Notes: a model not told the origin generated them from the sequence alone. A stretch of DNA of 6,690 nucleotides from Cyanobacteria bacterium UBA11370 (GCA_003486645.1 DNGI01000100.1:16758-23447); one strand, 5' to 3'. Shown: positions 1 through 5,330, counted from the first letter of the stretch. Translations and numbers: made by a program.

Positions 1-2
1 TG

Positions 3-71
3 GCAACGGATTGGGTAACGGATGTAACGGATGTGGGAAATGATAGGGATGTGATTTTTTATAATGAGTGA
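3..71 (+). CDS. Possible 3' end of an upstream gene (partial)
   Basis: Frame 3 is open from the window edge to a TGA at 69-71. It would encode a 22-residue tail with the repeated motif VTD-VTD and the ending DVIFYNE. Its stop overlaps the ATG at 64 by 8 nt (ATGAGTGA). That is a common arrangement in translationally coupled genes, and it could explain why the next gene has no ribosome binding site at the usual distance. Against this, the stretch contains a 9-bp tandem repeat and may simply be intergenic. Frame 2 is also open, to a TGA at 41-43, so the choice of frame is uncertain. No function can be given. Confidence 0.3.
   Translation, partial: ATDWVTDVTDVGNDRDVIFYNE
15..50 (+). repeat. 9-bp tandem repeat (GTAACGGAT)
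   Basis: Two exact copies of GTAACGGAT lie at 15-23 and 24-32. Two degenerate nonamers follow at 33-41 and 42-50, both ending in AT. The 9-bp period is a multiple of three, so if the region is coding it adds Val-Thr-Asp units without shifting the frame. Confidence 0.55.
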
Positions 72-573
72 AAAGTCTGATCAACCTCGTCCTCATGATG
101 CTGTAATGGGTGGACAATCTCCATTGTCAGGAATTCGTGATGTTTTGGAGAAGCTGGAAGCACTGAAGAATCGATCTATTTGGAAATTATTATATGCTCA
201 TGACTGTTACGGCAATGGCACTTTTGGTAATATTAATCTTCTGATTAATGCTATTCGTAATGGACATAGAATTAGGATGGTGATTGAGTATGCAGGGAAG
301 GATTTTGAACAAGCTACTGAGGCTGAAAATCTTTGGATTAGAAAAGGAATTGTGTTTGCTCAAAATACTTCCGCTGTTAGTACATTGTTTAGTGGCGATC
401 GCATGAAATTTAATGATGATTTCTCCTACTCGATGATGATTGTGAATACCACAGGCGAGATGGAGATCAATCGCTGGAATGGAGGAGAACCTAAGAAGTT
501 TGGAGAGGCGAAGAAGAAGGAAAACTCAAAGTTCTGTAAAGTAGCAGTGAGGTGGTTTGGTGATGTTGGTTAG
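64..573 (+). CDS. Conserved hypothetical protein with DAVMGGQ N-terminal segment
   Basis: This is a 169-aa soluble protein without a signal peptide or membrane segment; I do not recognise a named family. Residues 12-18 read DAVMGGQ after RPH. This resembles the DAVLGGQ segment that I recall near the N terminus of many cyanobacterial proteins, including HEAT-repeat ones. Residues 24-40 look like a short charged helix. From about 50 to 167 there is a compact alpha/beta-looking domain with GTF, LINAIRNGHRIR, IVNTTGEMEINRW and VAVRWFGD as its most distinctive blocks. A lysine-rich loop lies at 144-157. ATG 64 is the first start after the in-frame TGA at 52-54. The only purine-rich upstream motif, AGGGA at 45-49, is too far away (14 nt), so translation may depend on coupling to an upstream gene. 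A HIP1 site lies inside the gene at 395-402. Confidence 0.72.
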   Translation: MSEKSDQPRPHDAVMGGQSPLSGIRDVLEKLEALKNRSIWKLLYAHDCYGNGTFGNINLLINAIRNGHRIRMVIEYAGKDFEQATEAENLWIRKGIVFAQNTSAVSTLFSGDRMKFNDDFSYSMMIVNTTGEMEINRWNGGEPKKFGEAKKKENSKFCKVAVRWFGDVG

Positions 574-621
574 GTGATAAGACTGAAACTATCCTTTAAA
601 CTCTACTTGAGGAGTAAATAG

Positions 622-629
622 GCGATCGC
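622..629. repeat. HIP1 octamer GCGATCGC (intergenic copy)
   Basis: A perfect GCGATCGC palindrome lies in the spacer between the DAVMGGQ gene and the CsbD gene. HIP1 is the over-represented palindrome of many cyanobacterial genomes. Confidence 0.85.
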
Positions 630-745
630 TCTAATATATCCACAGACAGACGAGACTATAAAAAATTTTAGTTACCTTGAATACAAAGCCAAGAAAGTTG
701 CAAAAACATTTGTAAATACTCTTGGTCAGTAATTTCATTCAAACC

Positions 746-750
746 AAGGA
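746..750 (+). promoter_or_regulatory. Possible ribosome binding site for the CsbD gene
   Basis: AAGGA lies 13 nt before ATG 764, which is longer than optimal. The frame also opens from a TTG at 722, but nothing resembling a ribosome binding site precedes that codon, so ATG 764 is the preferred start. Confidence 0.4.
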
Positions 751-763
751 AGAAAACGAAACT

Positions 764-946
764 ATGAGTACCGAAGATAGAGTAGAAGCAACTGCTAAAA
801 ATATCGAAGGTAAGGCTCAAGAAGCGATCGGCAATATAACGGGTGATCCTAAAGATCAAGCAGAAGGCAAAGCTAAACAAACCGAAGCTCAAGCTCGTCA
901 TGCTGTTGAAGATGTCAAAGATAAAGCTAAACGCGCTCTTGACTAG
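764..946 (+). CDS. CsbD-like general stress protein
   Basis: This is a small hydrophilic protein of 60 aa, normal length for the CsbD family. The features seen are a start with STEDRVEATAKNIEGKAQEAIG (residues 2-23, given in short blocks here: STEDRV, AKNIEGK, AQEAIG), then NITGDPKDQAEGKAKQ around 24-39, and a helical KDKAKRALD tail. The NIEGKAQEAIGNITGD pattern is the family signature. The composition is rich in Ala, Lys, Glu and Asp with no Cys or Trp, which suggests a largely helical, flexible, soluble protein. Family members are induced by general stress in Bacillus, but their biochemical role is unknown. An extension from the TTG at 722 adds 14 residues (VSNFIQTKEENE...) that do not fit the family. 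Two stop codons follow in tandem (944-949). I found no convincing promoter and no intrinsic terminator. Confidence 0.93.
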   Translation: MSTEDRVEATAKNIEGKAQEAIGNITGDPKDQAEGKAKQTEAQARHAVEDVKDKAKRALD

Positions 947-971
947 TAGGTGCTTACTCACTAACTGTAAC

Positions 972-1054
972 TAGGTAGAATTTTTGGGTTTTAGGAACGC
1001 TTGTACAAGAAGTATTGTAGATTGTTTCGCCTGCTTATTCTACTTAAGTTCCTA
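972..1054 (+). other. Crossing inverted repeats in the CsbD-lipoprotein spacer
   Basis: Positions 972-981 can pair with 1037-1046 over 10 bp, including one G-T. Positions 992-998 (TAGGAAC) can pair with 1048-1054 (GTTCCTA). The two stems cross, so they are either alternative folds or a pseudoknot. A perfect palindrome CTTGTACAAG lies at 1000-1009. The strand is given for RNA read as the CsbD 3' region or the lipoprotein 5' leader. The region is AT-rich and some pairing is expected by chance. Confidence 0.3.
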
Positions 1055-1063
1055 GAATTTGAG

Positions 1064-1162
1064 AGTCTAGAGAGCTTTAAATTTTTGAGGTTTGAGTTTT
1101 TAATTTTAAGTTAGTATGCTCGATTTTTAAAGACTATTCCTCTTAAGATTAATCTCTAGACT
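1064..1162 (+). repeat. Perfect 10-bp inverted repeat, long spacing
   Basis: AGTCTAGAGA at 1064-1073 is the exact reverse complement of TCTCTAGACT at 1153-1162, with 79 nt between them. The second arm is followed by a run of six T (1162-1168 area), which would suit a transcript end if the long loop folds. The arm lies about 60 nt before the lipoprotein start, so it could also be a leader structure. No motif of a known riboswitch is visible. Confidence 0.35.
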
Positions 1163-1210
1163 TTTTTCAATTTCTTTATCTAAAAAATGAAAAGTTAATA
1201 GCAATAATTT

Positions 1211-1219
1211 AGGGAGGAG
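1211..1219 (+). promoter_or_regulatory. Ribosome binding site deciding a GTG start
   Basis: AGGGAGGAG ends 6 nt before the GTG at 1226. This strong match to the anti-Shine-Dalgarno sequence supports the non-ATG start. Confidence 0.8.
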
Positions 1220-1225
1220 TAGGCT

Positions 1226-1660
1226 GTGAATTTGTTTGAAAGAAGCCATAAAATTTTGACCGCATTAGCTTTAGTGTTAGTTCTTACCATTACTACAAGT
1301 TGTGCTGCTCCAAATCAAACGAGTCGAACAAATGCTCCTACTGGAGCGAATTCTGGGGTTAACTATGCACAATTAGAACGTGGTAATAGTTCTGCTGGTC
1401 AAGAATTTGGAGATTGGGTGGTTCAAACGGCTCAAGGATTAGTGAGTGATGCTTATGTGCGTGACAACAATAAATTAGGTGTTGTAATTACGCCTCAAGT
1501 TCGTCCAAATGAAGTTCAACCCTTGGCTAAATCGTTAGTACAAGGCTTTCGGCAAAACTTTCCAAATCAGGATTTAAAAGTTTTAATGTATGCGCCGGAT
1601 AAACAACTGATTTTAACGGCTAATTACGATCATCAATCCAAGCAAGTTAGCTATCAGTAA
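1226..1660 (+). CDS. Predicted lipoprotein, conserved hypothetical
   Basis: This 144-aa protein starts with GTG behind a strong ribosome binding site. Residues 1-10 are polar with basic residues (ERSHK), and 11-22 form a hydrophobic core (LTALALVLVLTI). Cys26 follows in TTSCAAP, a lipobox-like site although Thr replaces the usual Leu at -3. If cleaved there, the mature protein is a 119-aa lipoprotein anchored in the plasma or outer membrane. Residues 27-50 are a Ser/Thr/Asn-rich flexible linker. Residues 55-144 form the globular part, with GDWVVQTA, LGVVITPQVRPNEVQPLAKSL, QGFRQNFPN and LKVLMYAPDKQLILTANYD. This looks like alternating strands and helices. No catalytic motif is recognised and I cannot name a family. 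It is probably co-transcribed with the gene 62 nt downstream. Confidence 0.8.
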   Translation: MNLFERSHKILTALALVLVLTITTSCAAPNQTSRTNAPTGANSGVNYAQLERGNSSAGQEFGDWVVQTAQGLVSDAYVRDNNKLGVVITPQVRPNEVQPLAKSLVQGFRQNFPNQDLKVLMYAPDKQLILTANYDHQSKQVSYQ

Positions 1661-1707
1661 TTCTGAACCATTAACACTCAGCAATTTGCTAAAAAATTGA
1701 CTCAATC

Positions 1708-1713
1708 AGGAGA
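1708..1713 (+). promoter_or_regulatory. Ribosome binding site
   Basis: AGGAGA lies 9 nt before ATG 1723 and supports that start. Confidence 0.7.
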
Positions 1714-1722
1714 TGAAATAAG

Positions 1723-2244
1723 ATGACGAGTAGTGAAGAGTATAAGCGTCAAATCATGAAAGATTTGGCGAAAGGGAACACAGAAACCTTAGACGATGTT
1801 CCAACAGATTCGGGACAAGATTATCAAAACTTTGACGATTTTGCTCAACGTTCGTCACGGGATGAACGACGGAAATTGTTTGGGAAATCGCTTCATCCCG
1901 ATCGCATTCCCCCCAGTCAGATGGAACCCGAATTACAAAATGCGATCGCCCAAATTAAACCTAATGAACGAGATGATGTTGCTCGTGAGTTTTTAAGTCA
2001 ATTAAAGAAAAGAGGATTAAGCGATCGGGATTTGGAACGACAGCTTGGTCTTTCGACTCACAACCCCAATCGCATGACGGCGGATGATGTTAGTAGATTA
2101 GCCGCATTCACCTATCACAGTCATCCCGATATCTTCCAAGATGTATTAGCCGATCAACCTGCAATTATGAAGTTTCTCAGTAATCCTTTAGTGGGGGCTA
2201 TTGTAGGAGCTATGGCGGCGAAATGGTTAGGTCATCGTCGCTAG
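1723..2244 (+). CDS. Hypothetical protein with C-terminal glycine-zipper membrane segment
   Basis: This 173-aa protein is mostly hydrophilic and charged up to about residue 145. Notable parts are an acidic region at 21-40, the basic RDERRKLFGKSLHPDRIPP at 46-64, and a helical stretch at 66-110 (IAQIKPNERDDVAREFLSQL, then GLSDRDLERQLGL) that resembles short helix-turn-helix-like packing. TADDVSRLAAFTYHSHPDIF follows at 119-138. The chain ends with a single hydrophobic helix (about 151-169, FLSNPLVGAIVGAMAAKW) with GxxxGxxxA spacing, then the basic tail HRR. This suggests a tail-anchored or membrane-associated protein. I know no function. It follows the lipoprotein gene by 62 nt with its own good ribosome binding site, so the two are likely one operon. 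A HIP1 site lies inside at 1942-1949. Confidence 0.82.
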   Translation: MTSSEEYKRQIMKDLAKGNTETLDDVPTDSGQDYQNFDDFAQRSSRDERRKLFGKSLHPDRIPPSQMEPELQNAIAQIKPNERDDVAREFLSQLKKRGLSDRDLERQLGLSTHNPNRMTADDVSRLAAFTYHSHPDIFQDVLADQPAIMKFLSNPLVGAIVGAMAAKWLGHRR

Positions 2245-2260
2245 TCGAGTCGCTTTTTTA

Positions 2261-2284
2261 GTTTGCTACGTCCGCTTCGCAAAC
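2261..2284. repeat. Small palindromic element (GTTTGC...GCAAAC)
   Basis: Six-base arms GTTTGC (2261-2266) and GCAAAC (2279-2284) flank the 12-nt core TACGTCCGCTTC. The element lies 17 nt after the stop codon at 2244, just behind a run of six T (2254-2259). The core resembles the GCGAAGCGGACGTAGC-type dispersed palindromes that I recall from cyanobacterial genomes. The T run precedes the stem on the + strand, so it is not a standard terminator. Confidence 0.4.
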
Positions 2285-2340
2285 ACTCCAGTCTAAAACT
2301 ATAGCAGTTATCAAGCGAGCTGAACACAAACCATCTCTAA

Positions 2341-2363
2341 GGGGCATGATATTATCGTGCCCT
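2341..2363. terminator. Strong hairpin between convergent genes, candidate bidirectional terminator
   Basis: GGGCATGAT (2342-2350) pairs with ATCGTGCCC (2354-2362) in nine continuous pairs, one of them G-T, closing a loop of three bases. The position between two convergent stop codons (2244 and 2468) suits a shared transcript end. On the + strand the flank is only moderately T-rich (TACTGTCTTATTT) and on the - strand it is poor. It may therefore be a Rho-independent terminator of modest strength or an RNA-stabilising 3' hairpin. Confidence 0.5.
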
Positions 2364-2387
2364 ACTGTCTTATTTAGACTAATTCAA

Positions 2388-2413
2388 GAATAAATAATCA
2401 TGAATTATTATTC
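2388..2413. other. AT-rich hairpin
   Basis: GAATAAATAAT (2388-2398) pairs with ATTATTATTC (2404-2413) with one bulged A, around the loop CATGA. It is weak because it is nearly all A-T. It lies between the strong hairpin and the SRPBCC gene stop and could add to transcript ending on either strand. Confidence 0.3.
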
Positions 2414-2467
2414 ACAATAATAGAAATAAAAATTTATCAACTTCCACTCCCTATAATCACAAAACCT

Positions 2468-2908
2468 TTAAGTTTGTACCTTCAGAGCATAATCTCGAAA
2501 TCGTTCTAAATCCGCTTGAATCGTAGACTCAACAATGCGACCCAAAAACAAATTATCCATCAACTGACCCAGAATTCCAGGAATATCATAAGCCACGGTT
2601 AATTTAACAATACTGCTCCCATGGCGGTCGTAAAATCGAACAGCACCTCGATTCGGCAAACCATCCACTGATTCCCACTGAATAATCTGATTAGGGACTA
2701 ATTTAAGAATACGAGAAAGCCAACTAAATTCAAAACCACTACTAGCCAATTTCCAGCGGGATAGTTCGGGATTATCTTCTAAGACATCTACAGATTCAAT
2801 CCATTTCATCCACCGAGGCATTTGCTCTAAATCAGACCAGAGGCTCCACACTAATTCAATTGGAACTTCTACTTCTATTTGTACACTATGTTCTAGCCAG
2901 TTGGACAT
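2468..2908 (-). CDS. SRPBCC (START-like / polyketide cyclase) family protein adjacent to crtQ
   Basis: This 146-aa protein has no signal peptide. It begins WLEHSVQIEVEVPIELVWSLWSDLEQMPRWMKWIESV (residues 4-40; blocks SVQIEVEVP and LWSDLEQMPRWM are diagnostic). That is the beta1-helix-helix opening of the SRPBCC hydrophobic-ligand fold. Later strands include WKLASSGFEFSW, NQIIQWESVDGLPNRG and SIVKLTVAYDIPG. The long C-terminal helix runs from about 125 to 143 (VESTIQADLERFRDYAL). The gene follows crtQ on the same strand after 107 nt. I recall the same neighbour pair in Synechocystis (slr0940-slr0941). A role in binding or handling a carotenoid, or assisting the desaturase, is inference from this pairing. 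The start is odd: no ribosome binding site is present, because heptamer repeats run up to two bases from the ATG. No other start is available before the in-frame stop at 2954-2956. Confidence 0.9.
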   Translation of the reverse strand: MSNWLEHSVQIEVEVPIELVWSLWSDLEQMPRWMKWIESVDVLEDNPELSRWKLASSGFEFSWLSRILKLVPNQIIQWESVDGLPNRGAVRFYDRHGSSIVKLTVAYDIPGILGQLMDNLFLGRIVESTIQADLERFRDYALKVQT

Positions 2909-2910
2909 TC

Positions 2911-2943
2911 GATTTTGGATTTTGGATTTTGGATTTTGGATTG
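2911..2943. repeat. Heptamer tandem repeat GATTTTG (x4 plus partial)
   Basis: Four exact GATTTTG units occupy 2911-2938, followed by the partial unit GATTG. On the coding strand they read CAAAATC and directly precede the SRPBCC start codon (2908) with only two bases between. This is the kind of short tandem heptamer typical of cyanobacterial spacers. Confidence 0.9.
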
Positions 2944-2980
2944 GGTCGTGATATTAGTTAATTCTTAATTGAAGAACTCA

Positions 2981-3029
2981 TAAATAACTAATAACAAACA
3001 ACCAACAACAAACAACTAACAACTAACTA
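2981..3029. repeat. Degenerate heptamer array (TTGTTNG on the - strand)
   Basis: Read on the - strand, seven 7-base units follow in strict register: TAGTTAG, TTGTTAG, TTGTTTG, TTGTTGG, TTGTTTG, TTATTAG and TTATTTA. The array overlaps the 3' end of crtQ. The stop codon TAG (3018-3016) and the last residues VVSC are encoded by the first two units. Confidence 0.8.
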
Positions 3030-4485
3030 CAGGCGATCGCTCTACAATTTCTGGAGTATATTCTAAAATTGCTTTCGCCGCTTTACGCCCTGATAAAGTA
3101 GCTCCTTCCATACTATCGATATAATCTTGCTGTGTGTAGCTACCTGCTAGGAAAAAATTACTCACTGGTGTCTTTTGATTAGGACGATAGGGGTCCATAC
3201 CAGGCGCTTCACGGTAAAGAGATTGGGCAAGTTTAACGACACTGTACCAGGTCATATTCAATTCTCGTGAAGAGGGGAAGAGTTCGTGAACTTGCTTGAG
3301 GACGTGTTGGGCGATCGCTTCATTATTTTGGCGGATAAATGGATCGCCTGGAGTTAATACTAATTGCAAGAGTGAACCTTGGTTTTCTTTGTAATAATCG
3401 CCGGGACTGGTTAACGCTAAATCAGCAAAACAAGAAAAGTCAGCATCTGGAGTATAGAGTAAATTATCAATTCCTTCTGCCTGTTGTAATTGCTTTCGTT
3501 TTTCAGCGTCGTGGAGTTCTGTCACCCACCCATTAAACCGAAGTTGTACTGTTGCGACGGGTACGGTATCTAATTTATAAATATTGTCAAATTCTGACCA
3601 TTTGCGCCACGCTTCTGGTAACAAACGTTGAACCCCTGGAACATCCGTCGCACAGACATAAGCATCAGCAGTGATTGTTTCTTGGGTTTCACCTTTAGCA
3701 ATCACTAAACCCGTGACTTTTGTTTGTGTCTCCATATCGGTATAAAGAACATCTCTCACCTGTCGCCTCGTGTAGATTTTTGCCCCTCGTGCCTCTAAGT
3801 AATCAATAATGGGTTTGTGGAGATATTCATACGGAGAACCTTCCAACATTCTCAGCACCGAAGCTTCCGTTTTAGCAGCAAAAAACTGGAAGATCGTTAA
3901 CATACAACGTGCAGAAATAGCCTCAGTATCAATAAAACCCAGCGCGTAAGCAATTGGATTCCACATCCGCTTTAAACTGCCATTATTTCCGCCATGTTTC
4001 CGAAACCAATCCGCAAAACTAATTCGATCTAAATCCCGAATCGTTTTCATTGCCCCATCAAAGTCTACCAAACCCCGAACAATAGGACTAATTCCCAAAG
4101 CAATGGAGTTTTGCAGTTTATCTCGGACGGAGAGTTGAGAAGTAGTAAAAAAGGCTTTCAATCCATTAAACGGCGCACCTGTGATGAAGCGAAAATCCAG
4201 TTCCCCAGTGCGTCCACCTTGATTGACAAAAATGTGGGTATGTTCCTTGAGGCGCAAGTTCTCCAACGCCCCCACCTTTTCCATTAAATCAAATAAGTTA
4301 TAGTAACAGCCGAAAAAGACGTGCAACCCCATCTCAATGTGATTCCCGTCAGCGTCTACCCAACTACCAACCTTTCCTCCCACAAAGGGACGGGATTCAA
4401 AGATCTCAACGTCGTGTCCGGCATCGACTAATTCTATCGCCGTCGCCATTCCAGCAAGTCCCGCCCCAACAATTGCAACGCGCAT
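3016..4485 (-). CDS. crtQ: Zeta-carotene desaturase (9,9'-di-cis-zeta-carotene desaturase)
   Basis: This 489-aa FAD-dependent membrane-peripheral oxidoreductase takes zeta-carotene through neurosporene to lycopene (poly-cis forms), with electrons passing to plastoquinone. It shows the N-terminal dinucleotide fold [17 protein letters not shown] (GxGxxG at 7-12), the acidic residue E30 ending the second strand (VEIFES), and GGKVGSW at 36-42. The cyanobacterial/plant-type desaturase blocks [18 protein letters not shown] and [22 protein letters not shown] follow. The C-terminal flavin motif is [19 protein letters not shown], about 444-462. It is the plant-type enzyme, not bacterial CrtI. The length is normal for the family. 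The - strand start ATG 4485 has AAAGG 4 nt upstream, with GGCGGA adjoining. The final residues VVSC fall inside a heptamer repeat array. HIP1 sites lie at 3033-3040 and 3311-3318. The SRPBCC gene follows and is likely co-transcribed. Confidence 0.97.
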   Translation of the reverse strand: MRVAIVGAGLAGMATAIELVDAGHDVEIFESRPFVGGKVGSWVDADGNHIEMGLHVFFGCYYNLFDLMEKVGALENLRLKEHTHIFVNQGGRTGELDFRFITGAPFNGLKAFFTTSQLSVRDKLQNSIALGISPIVRGLVDFDGAMKTIRDLDRISFADWFRKHGGNNGSLKRMWNPIAYALGFIDTEAISARCMLTIFQFFAAKTEASVLRMLEGSPYEYLHKPIIDYLEARGAKIYTRRQVRDVLYTDMETQTKVTGLVIAKGETQETITADAYVCATDVPGVQRLLPEAWRKWSEFDNIYKLDTVPVATVQLRFNGWVTELHDAEKRKQLQQAEGIDNLLYTPDADFSCFADLALTSPGDYYKENQGSLLQLVLTPGDPFIRQNNEAIAQHVLKQVHELFPSSRELNMTWYSVVKLAQSLYREAPGMDPYRPNQKTPVSNFFLAGSYTQQDYIDSMEGATLSGRKAAKAILEYTPEIVERSPVVSC

Positions 4486-4514
4486 TCCGCCTTTCCTTTT
4501 CAGTTTCTTTACAG

Positions 4515-4520
4515 ATTGTA
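4515..4520 (-). promoter_or_regulatory. Possible -10 element for crtQ
   Basis: TACAAT on the - strand matches the -10 consensus at five of six bases and lies 29 nt upstream of the crtQ ATG. No acceptable -35 element is seen 16-18 nt upstream, so this is only a candidate. Confidence 0.25.
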
Positions 4521-4540
4521 ATAGAATTGCGGGTCAGGTG

Positions 4541-4555
4541 CAGCCTGTCGGGCTG
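4541..4555. other. GC-rich hairpin upstream of crtQ
   Basis: CAGCC (4541-4545) pairs with GGCTG (4551-4555) over a 5-nt loop and can be extended by G-T pairs. It lies between the nuclease-like gene and crtQ. No T run follows on either strand, so it is not an obvious terminator. It may be a leader or dispersed element. Confidence 0.3.
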
Positions 4556-4561
4556 TGGACG

Positions 4562-4577
4562 GAGTTATGAGTTATGA
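4562..4577. repeat. Heptamer tandem repeat GAGTTAT (x2 plus partial)
   Basis: GAGTTAT occurs at 4562-4568 and 4569-4575, followed by GA. It lies in the 124-nt spacer between the nuclease-like gene and crtQ. It is short, but of the same period as the other arrays in the window. Confidence 0.6.
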
Positions 4578-4609
4578 CTGGAAGAAAGTTTTCACGACTA
4601 AACTCCCTA

Positions 4610-5266
4610 TCACCCATTCCCTAAACTATTCTGCCGCTTACAGATGGCTTTGAGAACCTGTAGTAACTGGATTGCGCTTTCTCTGTCCATGAGGTTGAGT
4701 AGCGGCATATGCTGATAGGTGGGAGGATTGCCCTGTCGGAGTAAAACAAAGCGATAATCTGTACCATTGGTTGTCAGTCCCCAGACCAATTCTTGATGCT
4801 GTAAGCTTTTATACGCATAAGTAAGTAGTTGGGGTAAACCTTCAAAGGAATTGACTGAACTATTTTTGGCTTCGATAACCAGTACCCAAAAAGCGATATC
4901 AGTGGCGATAGGTTGTTCTTTATTAATGCTTAAGATATCAAACCGCCCTTTAATTGTGGTGTCTTCGTCTTCAATAACAATATCGGCGATATCTTGTTCC
5001 AAGCTAATTTTGATAGGGGAACGGTAGAAACCTGCTAATCGCAGTAGGGGACCAATAACCAATAACTTGATTTGTCCTTCTAGAACTTTACCGTCTATCA
5101 GATAAGCAACAAAATCTTGCCTGATTTGATCGAGTTCCTGCTGTTCAATATCGGTTAAAGGCTCTAAGGACAGCCAGGGTGTAAACGAGCCATCAAACTG
5201 TTCTTCAAAATGCAGAAGCTCGTGAACCTGTCTCAAGGTGAGTTTTTTAGCGATCAGTGTTGTCAT
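4610..5266 (-). CDS. PD-(D/E)XK nuclease-like protein (restriction endonuclease subunit R-like, stand-alone)
   Basis: This is a 218-aa soluble protein. The N-terminal 60 residues are helical (LRQVHELLHFEEQ; EQQELDQIRQDFVAYL). The core has the order expected of a PD-(D/E)XK nuclease. GRFD ends in D110, the strand WVLVIEAKNS contains E132-A133-K134, and the helix begins EGLPQLLTYAY with Q146. GLTTNGTDYRFVLLR (163-177) follows and is typical of the N-terminal nuclease domain of type I restriction R subunits and of the many short cyanobacterial proteins annotated that way. No helicase part is present, and no methyltransferase or specificity gene is nearby, so DNA restriction is unproven. A substrate role in DNA repair or selfish-element biology is equally possible. 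No ribosome binding site is visible before the ATG. It is on the same strand as crtQ, 124 nt upstream of it. Confidence 0.8.
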   Translation of the reverse strand: MTTLIAKKLTLRQVHELLHFEEQFDGSFTPWLSLEPLTDIEQQELDQIRQDFVAYLIDGKVLEGQIKLLVIGPLLRLAGFYRSPIKISLEQDIADIVIEDEDTTIKGRFDILSINKEQPIATDIAFWVLVIEAKNSSVNSFEGLPQLLTYAYKSLQHQELVWGLTTNGTDYRFVLLRQGNPPTYQHMPLLNLMDRESAIQLLQVLKAICKRQNSLGNG

Positions 5267-5302
5267 TTGTTTGAGTTGGTTAAAGTTAGATTGGTTTTAA
5301 GG

Positions 5303-5330
5303 GTGGGATGTGGGATGTAAGGTGTGATAA
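5303..5330. repeat. Heptamer tandem repeat GTGGGAT (x2 exact, x2 degenerate)
   Basis: GTGGGAT occurs at 5303-5309 and 5310-5316. GTAAGGT (5317-5323) and GTGATAA (5324-5330) then continue in the same register. The array begins 37 nt upstream of the nuclease-like gene start and would lie in its leader or promoter. Confidence 0.6.

Noticed and set aside
722..763. TTG start extending the CsbD protein by 14 residues
   Set aside because: The extension does not fit the family, and ATG 764 gives the normal 60-aa length. Nothing like a ribosome binding site precedes the TTG.
668..961. Open frame on the - strand (97 aa)
   Set aside because: It lies antisense to the CsbD gene. Its Phe/Ser/Leu-rich sequence is what the reverse complement of Lys/Glu/Ala-rich coding sequence produces, and no start signal is seen.
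1000..1009. Palindrome CTTGTACAAG as a regulator binding site
   Set aside because: A single 10-bp palindrome in an AT-rich spacer, without a second site or a regulator gene nearby, is not enough to call an operator.
1796..1996. Open frame on the + strand (66 aa)
   Set aside because: It is an alternative frame inside the 173-aa membrane-tail protein gene, without a ribosome binding site.
2254..2284. Intrinsic terminator after the membrane-tail gene
   Set aside because: The T run (2254-2259) comes before the GTTTGC...GCAAAC stem on the + strand, the wrong order. On the - strand an A run follows the stem.
2911..3029. CRISPR-like array
   Set aside because: The units are only 7 bp and directly abut, with no 30-40 nt spacers and no cas genes nearby. 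They are tandem repeats.
3339..3536. Open frame on the + strand (65 aa)
   Set aside because: It is antisense to the well-supported crtQ coding region and has no recognisable domain.
4486..4609. NtcA-type site (GTA-N8-TAC) controlling crtQ
   Set aside because: I searched the spacer by eye and found GTA near 4518-4520, but no TAC at the required distance.
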